The position numbers and the translations under genes were made by a program. Below, in pieces: positions 1 through 7,044 of a stretch of DNA of 64,000 nt (the first letter of the stretch is position 1; every line of letters begins with the position of its first letter). Origin of the DNA: Roseovarius azorensis (GTDB taxonomy: Bacteria; Pseudomonadota; Alphaproteobacteria; Rhodobacterales; Rhodobacteraceae); NCBI RefSeq assembly GCF_900109455.1, contig NZ_FOAG01000003.1:282978-346977 (forward strand). The letters are read 5' to 3'. The notes beneath the pieces were generated by a model, which made no database searches, had not been told where the DNA came from, and saw nothing but the letters and a program-made list of their open reading frames with translations.

Positions 1-424
1 GGTCGAGTTCAACGTGCGCTTCGGCGATCCCGAATGTCAGGTTCTGATGATGCGGCTCGGCGGGCAGGCGCTCGACCTCATGCTGGCGACAGCCGAGGGC
101 CGGCTGGCCGATATCTCGGTCAACTGGGCCGGGGATCATGCTCTGACCGTGGTGATGGCCGCGAACGGCTATCCGGGGAGTTACGAAAAAGGAAGCGTTA
201 TCAATGGTCTGGATACCTGCCCCGAGGACAGCTTTCATCAGGTCTTTCACGCGGGCACCGCGCGCAGCGCGGGACAGTTCGTGGCGCACGGAGGCCGCGT
301 CCTGGCGGTCACGGCACGCGGAGCAAGCCTGCGCGAGGCGGCGGACCGGGCCTATGCGATGGTCGGCCGGATCGACTGGCCGGACGGTTTCTGCCGCCGC
401 GACATCGGCTGGCGCGCGCTCTGA
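1..424 (+). CDS. purD: Phosphoribosylamine-glycine ligase, C-terminal part (PurD, truncated by window edge)
   Basis: The open frame runs in from base 2 and ends at 424, leaving about 140 C-terminal residues. It opens with VEFNVRFGDPECQ, the conserved ATP-grasp core motif of GAR synthetase. It continues with the C-terminal lobe (NGYPGSYEKGSVI, then the HAGT segment), which fits the usual end of PurD. The enzyme joins phosphoribosylamine and glycine with ATP in step 2 of purine synthesis, in the cytoplasm. The 5' half lies outside the window, so nothing can be said about promoter or upstream neighbours. The call is secure from the motif. Confidence 0.93.
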   Translation, partial: VEFNVRFGDPECQVLMMRLGGQALDLMLATAEGRLADISVNWAGDHALTVVMAANGYPGSYEKGSVINGLDTCPEDSFHQVFHAGTARSAGQFVAHGGRVLAVTARGASLREAADRAYAMVGRIDWPDGFCRRDIGWRAL

Positions 425-488
425 GGCGCAACCTGCCCGGCAAAGAGCACGGCCAGCGATACCTCAAGTGTTCCCCGACGCATCCGTC

Positions 489-851
<363 letters not shown>

Positions 852-949
852 CTAGCCAAGCGATCTGGCACAGGCCAGCCCCATTTGCGACCCGCTGGGA
901 AAAGAGTTGCACGAATTCAGCAATGTTCGCGTTATGTTTCATAGCCGTA

Positions 950-2005
950 TCACGCGTATCCGTCGCGGACCAGCCGGGCCGCCAGCCCGGCATAGGCCTG
1001 CGCCACCGCCCCCTCGCCCGCCGCCACCGGACGCCCCGCATCGCCCGCCAGCCGCGTCTCCAGATCAATCGGCAGCGCCGCCAGCAGCGCCAGGCCCAGC
1101 TTCTCCGCCTCGGCGCGCACCCCGCCATGGCCAAAGATATGCGCCTCGTGCCCGCAATCGGGACACTGGAAATAGGACATGTTCTCGATCATCCCCAGCA
1201 TCGGCACATCAAGCGTGGTGAACATGTCCATCGCCTTGCGCGCATCCAGCAACGCCACGTCCTGCGGCGTGGACACGATGATCGCGCCGTCGGGGCGCGC
1301 CCGCTGGCTGAGCGTAAGCTGCACATCGCCGGTGCCCGGCGGCAGATCGACGATGAGCACGTCGAGCGCGCCCCAGTCCACCTGGGTCAGCATCTGTTGC
1401 AGCGCGCCCATCAGCATCGGACCGCGCCAGATGACGGACTTGGCCGGATCGAGCATCAACCCGATCGACATCAGCACGACGCCATGTGCCGCAAGCGGCG
1501 TGATCCGCTGGCCATCCGGGCTGGTTGGGCGCGCGGAGACACCCATCATCCTCGGCTGGCTCGGTCCGTGAATGTCGGCGTCGAGCAGGCCCACACGCCG
1601 CCCCGCCCTGGCGAGCGCCACGGCGAGGTTGGAGGCGACGGTGGATTTGCCCACACCGCCCTTGCCCGAGGCCACAGCGAGAATCGACGCAACCCCCGCC
1701 GGGCGGATCGAACTCGTGCCCCCCTTCGGATGCTGGCCAAGTTTCAGCGCAGGCGGCGCGGCATGGGCGGTGAGTGCGACCGTCGCCTTGCTCACCCCCG
1801 GCAGGCTGAGCGCCGCGCGCTCGGCAGCGGCGCGCAGGGGCTCCATCATGCGGGCCATCTCGGGGCTTGGGGCCTCGATGACGAATCGCACATCCGCCCC
1901 CTCGATGGTCAGCGCACGCACCATGTCGCGCGAAACCAGATTGCCGCCATCGGGCAGTTCCAGCTGCGCCAGCCGCGCCTCGACTTCCGAACGTGTTACC
2001 GGCAT
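950..2005 (-). CDS. apbC: Mrp/ApbC-family iron-sulfur cluster carrier ATPase
   Basis: The product has 351 residues. The N-terminal ~80 residues form a MIP18/DUF59-like domain. A ParA/MinD-type P-loop follows with the deviant Walker A GKGGVGKS at 114-121, then DADIHGPS at 142-149. The CPDC pair at 281-284 is the bridging Fe-S site of Nbp35/ApbC proteins. It delivers Fe-S clusters to apoproteins in the cytoplasm. The frame could open 17 codons earlier, but ATG 2005 is preceded by AAAGGAG and is the better start. It is transcribed towards the 2Fe-2S ferredoxin gene, so the two may share a role in Fe-S metabolism. The call is strong; the name mrp is equally used. Confidence 0.93.
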   Translation of the reverse strand: MPVTRSEVEARLAQLELPDGGNLVSRDMVRALTIEGADVRFVIEAPSPEMARMMEPLRAAAERAALSLPGVSKATVALTAHAAPPALKLGQHPKGGTSSIRPAGVASILAVASGKGGVGKSTVASNLAVALARAGRRVGLLDADIHGPSQPRMMGVSARPTSPDGQRITPLAAHGVVLMSIGLMLDPAKSVIWRGPMLMGALQQMLTQVDWGALDVLIVDLPPGTGDVQLTLSQRARPDGAIIVSTPQDVALLDARKAMDMFTTLDVPMLGMIENMSYFQCPDCGHEAHIFGHGGVRAEAEKLGLALLAALPIDLETRLAGDAGRPVAAGEGAVAQAYAGLAARLVRDGYA

Positions 2006-2129
2006 GTTCACTCCTTTGGCATCCCTGCCTGAATAAGTGGCAATGCAATGCGCCAAGGCAAGGCATGTTGGCAGAGTGCCTGAAAAACACCGCAGTTGCT
2101 TAACCTTAGGTCAATTTCCCTTATGCATT

Positions 2130-2144
2130 TGCTGCATAGCAGCA
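2130..2144. promoter_or_regulatory. Perfect dyad TGCTGC-ATA-GCAGCA upstream of the DUF1127 gene
   Basis: A 6+3+6 perfect inverted repeat lies about 110 bases upstream of the DUF1127 start. A partly matching TGCAGGTGCAGCA follows at 2164-2176. The core CTGC-N3-GCAG matches the pattern reported for PhaR, the polyhydroxybutyrate regulator of Paracoccus. Assignment to PhaR is inference only; it could be another regulator. A CTTGAA hexamer near 2186-2191 resembles a heat-shock -35 element, but I could not find a convincing matching -10. Confidence 0.35.
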
Positions 2145-2255
2145 TTGCTTATCCGGGGTATTGTGCAGGTGCAGCAAAGCGCTATCTTGAACTCAACAAG
2201 GGCAAAGCGAAACGCACCGCACCCGAATACGAACATATCCGCAAGGTTCCGAAAG

Positions 2256-2480
2256 ATGACATATACAACCGAAATTAACCGCTCCGCAACAAAGGTGCTG
2301 GGCGAAGACATAAGCGCCGCAGTCTATGCCGCAATGCAGCGCATCGTGGATTATCGCCTCTATCGCCGCACCATCCGCGAGTTGTCGCAACTCGGCGCGC
2401 ATGACTTAGCGGACCTGGGGCTGCATCGCAGCGAAATCCGCCGCGTCGCACGGGAAACAGTTTACGGTCGCAGATCGTAA
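2256..2480 (+). CDS. ccaF1: DUF1127 small protein, CcaF1-like
   Basis: The product has 74 residues, basic at its C-terminus. The DUF1127 core is YRLYRRTIRELSQLGAHDLADLGLHRSEIRRVARE at about residues 32-66. The frame opens much further upstream, but only ATG 2256 gives the family length and sequence. In Rhodobacter sphaeroides the DUF1127 protein CcaF1 (RSP_6037) is encoded directly upstream of the CcsR1-4 small RNAs, binds RNA and affects sRNA maturation, under RpoH-type sigma factors. Here the gene is likewise followed at once by CCTCCTCCC hairpins ending in a terminator, so the same cotranscribed arrangement is inferred. The orthology rests on this context as well as on the domain. Confidence 0.82.
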   Translation: MTYTTEINRSATKVLGEDISAAVYAAMQRIVDYRLYRRTIRELSQLGAHDLADLGLHRSEIRRVARETVYGRRS

Positions 2481-2488
2481 TCACGAGA

Positions 2489-2580
2489 TCAGGTGCTCCT
2501 CTCCTCCTCCCTGGGGCATCTGTTAGGGTCATGGGCTTCTCTTCTCCTCCCTGAAGGCCATGATCGTCAAAGCGGGATCA
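2489..2580 (+). ncRNA. CcsR/cuckoo-like sRNA unit 1 (hairpins 1 and 2)
   Basis: Hairpin 1 pairs 2491-2498 with 2514-2521 and shows CCTCCTCCC in its loop (2503-2511). Hairpin 2 pairs 2527-2539 with 2553-2565, 13 pairs with one G-G mismatch and one wobble. Its loop carries the one-base variant TCTCCTCCC. Paired hairpins with this loop are the hallmark of the alphaproteobacterial cuckoo RNAs, including R. sphaeroides CcsR. The loop is anti-Shine-Dalgarno-like, so it may sequester ribosome-binding sites of mRNAs. A further small stem (GGGATC/GATCCC, 2575-2591) lies between this unit and the next and may mark a processing boundary. The exact ends of the RNA are not known. Confidence 0.78.
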
Positions 2581-2599
2581 TCACGATCCCCACCATTTG

Positions 2600-2679
2600 C
2601 GAAAGGCCCCTCCTCCTCCCTGGGCCGGACGTATAGGAAACGGCGGCGCCTCTCCTCCTCCCTGGCGTCGCCGTTTTTT
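2600..2679 (+). ncRNA. CcsR/cuckoo-like sRNA unit 2 (hairpins 3 and 4)
   Basis: Hairpin 3 pairs GGCCC 2605-2609 with GGGCC 2622-2626 around CCTCCTCCC 2612-2620. Hairpin 4 pairs 2641-2650 with 2664-2673, one wobble, around CCTCCTCCC 2654-2662. The stem sequences of the four hairpins differ while the loop is kept, so the loop is what is selected. Processing from the DUF1127 transcript is inferred from the R. sphaeroides precedent. The region could be counted as two two-hairpin RNAs or as four single-hairpin pieces; sequence alone does not decide. Confidence 0.78.
2638..2679 (+). terminator. Rho-independent terminator formed by CcsR hairpin 4
   Basis: A 10-pair GC-rich stem, extended by AAA/TTT, is followed by six T residues (2674-2679). 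It ends the DUF1127-sRNA transcript. The terminator loop is itself the CCTCCTCCC motif. Confidence 0.85.
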
Positions 2680-2720
2680 ATTTGTATCGCTCTGATTGCC
2701 AGCCGCGCTGGCCGTGTGGA

Positions 2721-2990
2721 TCAATGCAGCGCGCGGATCCGGTCACGCCGCCGCGGGCAGGCCAGCGACACCTGACAAGCCTCTTGCAGACATTCCACAA
2801 ATGCCCGCGCGGCATCGCTTTCGGCGGCATGAACCGCCGGTTCGTCAAGTGCCGCGCGCACCATCTGCGCAGTCACCGGGCCGGGCATGGCAAAGATCCA
2901 TTCAAGAAAACCACGTCGCGCATCACCCCGGGCCTGCGCGCCGGTTGCGGTATTCGCCTCCAGCCCTTCGAGAATTCGGGTAAGGGTCAT
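2721..2990 (-). CDS. Small uncharacterised protein under a cobalamin riboswitch
   Basis: The product has 89 residues and starts MTLTRILEGLEANTA. It is soluble and probably helical, with no signal peptide or membrane segment. Three cysteines near the C-terminus (VECLQEACQVSLACPRRR) are the only possible metal ligands. I do not recognise a family. ATG 2990 is chosen because GGGGAG lies upstream and because the earlier in-frame ATG 3050 has no ribosome-binding site and sits at a GC palindrome. The cobalamin riboswitch upstream implies that expression falls when B12 is plentiful, as for B12 synthesis, cobalt uptake or B12-independent isozymes. Which of these applies is unknown. Confidence 0.7.
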   Translation of the reverse strand: MTLTRILEGLEANTATGAQARGDARRGFLEWIFAMPGPVTAQMVRAALDEPAVHAAESDAARAFVECLQEACQVSLACPRRRDRIRALH

Positions 2991-3102
2991 CGGTCTTTTC
3001 ACTCCCCGGCCACACCCCGGGCCGGATGGGGCGGAAAGGGCAAGGGTCATGGCGCAGCCGCTGCGCACACGCCCGCACCGCCCCCCGCGGTTCGACGTAG
3101 CA

Positions 3103-3280
3103 CCACGGCTGGTTTCCGGGCTTGGATGGCGGGCCTTTCGACCCTGCATTCCCGCACCTTCCCGGACCATGACCGGCCCAGTGGCATATCGCCGGAACGC
3201 CCTCCCTTACCGTTGCGGGGGCAGCGCCGGAATCTCACCGGCTTCCCAATTCTCCGCCCCGAGAGGCGGCACCTTGGCGA
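3103..3280 (-). promoter_or_regulatory. Cobalamin (AdoCbl) riboswitch
   Basis: Read on the minus strand, the hallmarks occur in order: GGTGCC near 3272, CCGGTGAGATTCCGG (3242-3228), GCAACGGTAA (3216-3207), GCCACTG (3185-3179), and the B12 box AGCCCGGAAACCAGCC (3122-3107). This is the standard cobalamin aptamer core. Downstream there is no U-tract. A CCGGCC/GGCCGG hairpin (3006-3025) overlaps the GGGGAG ribosome-binding site of the small gene, so control of translation initiation is more likely than termination. Confidence 0.93.
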
Positions 3281-3367
3281 GTTCACGCTAGCAGGCCACG
3301 GTAATGCTGGAAAGCACGGATTTGGAGTATTTCCGGAAAGATGGAACGCAGGACTTGACCCCCAGAA

Positions 3368-3404
3368 TTTGCAATTCCACAGTTGACCAACGCAAATTTG
3401 CAAA
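3368..3404. promoter_or_regulatory. Candidate ScfR operator upstream of its own gene
   Basis: TTTGCAAT (3368-3375) and TTTGCAAA (3397-3404) lie 20-56 bases before the regulator start. TTTGCAAA repeats are the reported recognition element of the ScfR protein PccR in Rhodobacter sphaeroides. The spacing here (21 bases between half sites) differs from the close spacing reported there. Autoregulation is inferred. Confidence 0.5.
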
Positions 3405-3423
3405 CCCGACGCCGAGGAATCCG

Positions 3424-4821
3424 ATGGCCATCCAGAAACTCTATGCCGGGGCCAAGCTGCGCGAGACCCGCCAGCGCCTGGCGCTGACGCAAAAGGATTT
3501 CGCCGCCAAGCTGGGCGTCTCGCTGCCCTATCTCAACCAGATGGAAAACAACAACCGCCCCGTCAGCACCACGGTGGTTCTGGCGCTGGCGCAGGAATTC
3601 GGCTTCGATGTCACCGAACTGTCGACCGGCGATGCCGAAAGGATGGTCTCCGACATGCGCGAGGCGCTGGCCGATCCGGTCTTTGGCGACGATCCGCCCC
3701 CCTTGGCCGATCTGCGGCTGACCGCCTCGAACGCACCCTCCCTTGCGCGCGCCTTTCTCGATCTGCACAGCGCCTACCGACAAACACACGAGCGACTGGC
3801 CTCGCTGGACGAGGCCCTGGGCCGCGAGGACGCGCGCAGCCAGTCCAGCCCTTGGGACGAGGTGCGCGATTTCTTTCACTATTGCGACAACTATATCGAC
3901 GCGGTCGATCACGCCGCCGAACACTTCGCCGAAGCAGACGGGCAGCAAGCGGTATCCGCCCTGGCCATCGCGCGGCTGACAGCATTGGGAATCGCTGTGC
4001 GCGAGGCCGATACGCCCAAGCTGCGCCACTATGACCGCGCCGCCGGAGTGCTTACGCTGTCATCGCGCGCGGCCCCCGAAACGCGCCGGTTCCAGCTCTT
4101 GTTGCAACTGGCGCTGGTGACGCAGGATCAACTGCTCGAAGCGACGCTGGATTTCGCGCGTTTCCAGTCCGACGCCGCGCGCTCGATCGCCAAGATCGGG
4201 CTGGCCAATTACTTTGCCGGGGCCGCGCTGATGCCCTATGGCCGGTTTCTCGCCGCCGCCCAGGAGGTGCGACACGATCTTGAGGTTCTCGCCAACCGCT
4301 TCGGCGCCTCGATCGAACAGGTCTGCCATCGGCTCTCGACCCTGCAACGGCCCGGAGCCAAGGGCATCCCGTTCTTCTTCGTGCGGGTCGATCAGGCGGG
4401 CACGATCACCAAACGGCACTCGGCGACGCGGTTGCAATTCGCCCGCTTCGGCGGGGCCTGTCCCCTGTGGAACGTGCATCGCGCGTTCGAGACGCCGGGC
4501 CGGTTCCTGCGGCAACTGGCCGAAACGCCCGACGGCGTGCGCTATATCTCCCTCGCGCGCGATGTCAGCAAGCCGGGCGGCAGCTTCGGCGCGCCGGTGC
4601 GGCGCTTTGCGATCGCACTCGGCTGCGAGGTGAGGCACGCGGGCGATCTGGTCTATGCCGACGATCTCGATGTGAGCAATGCGCGCGCCTTTGAACCGAT
4701 CGGCATTTCCTGCCGGATCTGCGAGCGGGCGGACTGCCACCAGCGATCCGTCCCGCCGCTGGAACGACGCCTGCAGGTAACGCCGGACGAACGCGGCGTG
4801 CTGCCCTATAGCGTGGGCTAG
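3424..4821 (+). CDS. Short-chain fatty acyl-CoA regulator family (ScfR) transcription factor
   Basis: The product has 465 residues. An XRE-type helix-turn-helix occupies about residues 8-62 (LTQKDFAAKLGVSLPYLNQMENNNRP). The long C-terminal ligand domain is of the DUF2083 type and ends in a conserved cysteine cluster C430, C433, C438 (CRICERADCHQRS). This layout is that of RamB, PccR, MccR and IbcR, which sense short-chain acyl-CoA esters and control propionate, acetate or crotonyl-CoA pathways. The start at 3424 follows GAGGAAT; upstream in-frame ATGs overlap the operator region. No acyl-CoA gene is adjacent, so the regulon cannot be read from context. Which ScfR subgroup this is remains open. 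Confidence 0.85.
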   Translation: MAIQKLYAGAKLRETRQRLALTQKDFAAKLGVSLPYLNQMENNNRPVSTTVVLALAQEFGFDVTELSTGDAERMVSDMREALADPVFGDDPPPLADLRLTASNAPSLARAFLDLHSAYRQTHERLASLDEALGREDARSQSSPWDEVRDFFHYCDNYIDAVDHAAEHFAEADGQQAVSALAIARLTALGIAVREADTPKLRHYDRAAGVLTLSSRAAPETRRFQLLLQLALVTQDQLLEATLDFARFQSDAARSIAKIGLANYFAGAALMPYGRFLAAAQEVRHDLEVLANRFGASIEQVCHRLSTLQRPGAKGIPFFFVRVDQAGTITKRHSATRLQFARFGGACPLWNVHRAFETPGRFLRQLAETPDGVRYISLARDVSKPGGSFGAPVRRFAIALGCEVRHAGDLVYADDLDVSNARAFEPIGISCRICERADCHQRSVPPLERRLQVTPDERGVLPYSVG

Positions 4822-4836
4822 CGCGCGCCGCCGCGC

Positions 4837-5730
4837 CTAATCCCCGTCCCGCATCGGCGCAATCTCCACCGGCAGCGCCCAGTCGCTGACCGGCGTGGCC
4901 TCATCCGCCGGTCGCGCCAGCAGCACCTGCGCGTGAAAATGGCCCGTGGTCTCGACCCCCTCGGTCACATGTCCGGCGGCGCGTGCGTTTTCAATCGCGC
5001 GCGCCTGTTCCCCGGCGCTCTCGAACCGGCGATGCACAAAGGGCGGGATCGGCAACGCTTCGACCACCAGGCCATGCGCCTGCAATACCTCGGTCGCGGC
5101 AGAGCGTTCATTGCCGCGAATGGGCGAGGTCATCACCCAGGGCTTGCGCGCGGCACAAGCCGCCAGCAGCCGGTCGAGCGCGCGCGGCATCAGTTGTGCG
5201 ACGGAACCGCATTCGACGATCATGTCGCAGCGCGCCAGTTCCGCGGCCAGCGCCTCCGAGGGCGCCGCCACCTCCAGATCCTCGGCAAAGCCCGCGTCAA
5301 ACAGGCCCACCGCCCGCCCATAGGCCACCGCATTGGGCATCACGTCCAACCCGGTGACATGGAGCGACAGATCGCGGCGGCGCAGACCGGCGAGCCAGTC
5401 GCGATCCCAGGCCATCACCTCGGCGGGCGAGGCACTGTCGAACCGCGCCTCGCGGTAGCGCGCGAACACCTGCGCCAGTGTCAGATCATGCGCCATCAGC
5501 GCGGTGACGATCCCGTAGCTGCTGGCAAAGTCCAGAATTCGCGCGACGCTCAGCCCACGCAACCGCACCAGTTCCGCCAGCCCGGCGCGAAAGGCCGCCA
5601 CCGCGTGATGCTGGTTGCGATAGCCCAGCGCATCCATCATGCGGAAATAGGCCCGGCAATCGGGCTGATCGTAGGTGTCGTCAAAGATCGTGACGAAACT
5701 GTCCTTTGATGTCTCTGGCACCTTGTTCAT
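4837..5730 (-). CDS. SAM-dependent methyltransferase-like protein
   Basis: The product has 297 residues. ARILDFASSYGIVTALM (DFASSYG at 67-73) resembles the glycine-rich motif I of class I methyltransferases, although the usual GxGxG is reduced to a single glycine. LHVTGLDVMPNAVAYG would be motif II with its acidic residue, and RCDMIVECGS would be motif IV. The start ATG 5730 gives the natural N-terminus; the 38 codons before it look untranslated. It is divergent from the DMT permease gene with a shared 258-base region, so the two may be coregulated. The substrate is unknown, and catalytic competence is uncertain because motif I is weak. Confidence 0.62.
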   Translation of the reverse strand: MNKVPETSKDSFVTIFDDTYDQPDCRAYFRMMDALGYRNQHHAVAAFRAGLAELVRLRGLSVARILDFASSYGIVTALMAHDLTLAQVFARYREARFDSASPAEVMAWDRDWLAGLRRRDLSLHVTGLDVMPNAVAYGRAVGLFDAGFAEDLEVAAPSEALAAELARCDMIVECGSVAQLMPRALDRLLAACAARKPWVMTSPIRGNERSAATEVLQAHGLVVEALPIPPFVHRRFESAGEQARAIENARAAGHVTEGVETTGHFHAQVLLARPADEATPVSDWALPVEIAPMRDGD

Positions 5731-5988
5731 CGTGGATACCTGGCCTTTTCTCGGTCTGACCGGACGGACCGGCAAGTCCTGAACCTTGCCGCGGGACCAC
5801 GGTTTTACAACCGAAATCACGCGGATTTTCACAGGCAGGCACACAAGTGTGACAGAATTTCCGGTTCTGAAACATTATTACGCGCGCCTGTCTGCAACGT
5901 GATGCGTCGTGCGCGCAAGTCACTTGAAAGACGCAGGCCAGAGGCACACCCTTTCAGGGCGCGTTCGTTTTTGTTTCAGGAACTCATC

Positions 5989-7035
5989 ATGAGCCATACC
6001 AGCACCCAAGTCATTCCCGATGCCTCCAAGATCATGTTCGGCGCAACGCTTGCCTGGATCGCCGTCCTGATCTACGCCTCCTCGAATTCCATCGTCTCGC
6101 TGCTGGCCGAAATCGGATCGCAGAACCGGGTGATGGGGCGCAACGTCATCACCTACTGCAACCTGCTCTTCGTCGGCTCACTGATGTCGATGGTGCCGAT
6201 GGTCATCATGTTCTGGCGCGACTGGACATGGGAGAACCTCGCCAAACTCGGCCGCAGGCACTGGGCGATCCTGACCGCCTCGGCCTTCTTTTCCTCGGCG
6301 CTGACGCCCGGCCTCTTCTTTTACGCGATCGAGAATACAACAGTGACCAATGTGGTGCTGATGGGGCGGATCGAGCCGCCGCTCTTTCTGATCGCCGCCT
6401 GGGCCATCCTGCGCGAGGAATTCGAGCCGTGGTCGTTTGTCGCCGGCCTCGTGGCGCTGGTCGGCGCGGTGGTGATGATCGTGATGAACACCGACGACAA
6501 CAGCTTTGTCTTCGGCAAGGGCGAGATTGGCGCACTGCTGGCGACGCTCTCCTACATCGCCTCGACACTCATCGCACGCACCGGGCTGCGTGGCATCCCG
6601 ATGGGGATCTTCGCGATCTACCGGACGGCGGTGGGCACCACGTTCTACTTCTTCCTCGCGATCTATCTCTTCGGCATCAACCATTTCGAGGACGTGTTTC
6701 ACCCCGTCGTCTGGCAATGGGTCTGGATCTATGCGGTGATCGTGGTGATCTGCGGACAATTTGCCTGGGCGCTCGGGTTGAAATACGCCCGTTCCGGCGA
6801 TGTCTCGCTGGCCACGTCCTTTTCACCGCTGGCGGCGATCCTGATCGCCATGATGCTCTTGGGCGAGGATCCCGGTCCCGGCCTCATCCCCGGTGGCGCG
6901 ATCATCCTTGCGGCGATCGGCATCGGCCAGTATGGCCGGATGCGCAGGCAGCATCAGGCGGACAGCGACGCCCGCAAACTGGCCCGCGACCGCGCGCTCG
7001 AACATGAGGGCGAGGTAAATTTCAAGGGCGCGTGA
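5989..7035 (+). CDS. DMT (EamA) family permease
   Basis: The product has 348 residues with about ten hydrophobic segments in two EamA-like halves. One half is near residues 15-150 and the other near 175-320, ending with the typical SPLAAILIAMMLLGEDPG stretch. Members of the drug/metabolite superfamily export or exchange small metabolites across the inner membrane. ATG 5989 follows CAGGA and gives the family N-terminus; the earlier in-frame ATG at 5899 has no ribosome-binding site. It is divergent from the methyltransferase-like gene, so export of a methylated metabolite is one possibility, but that is speculation. The C-terminal tail is charged and cytoplasmic. Confidence 0.85.
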   Translation: MSHTSTQVIPDASKIMFGATLAWIAVLIYASSNSIVSLLAEIGSQNRVMGRNVITYCNLLFVGSLMSMVPMVIMFWRDWTWENLAKLGRRHWAILTASAFFSSALTPGLFFYAIENTTVTNVVLMGRIEPPLFLIAAWAILREEFEPWSFVAGLVALVGAVVMIVMNTDDNSFVFGKGEIGALLATLSYIASTLIARTGLRGIPMGIFAIYRTAVGTTFYFFLAIYLFGINHFEDVFHPVVWQWVWIYAVIVVICGQFAWALGLKYARSGDVSLATSFSPLAAILIAMMLLGEDPGPGLIPGGAIILAAIGIGQYGRMRRQHQADSDARKLARDRALEHEGEVNFKGA

Positions 7036-7044
7036 CGCGCGTCC

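Noticed and set aside
2491..2670. Repeated CTCCTCCC motif as a possible CRISPR array
   Set aside because: The repeats are only about 9-12 bases, irregularly spaced, and lie in the loops of distinct hairpins; this fits sRNAs.
3050..3170. Upstream starts for the riboswitch-controlled small protein
   Set aside because: They fall within or just after the aptamer and lack ribosome-binding sites; ATG 2990 is better placed.
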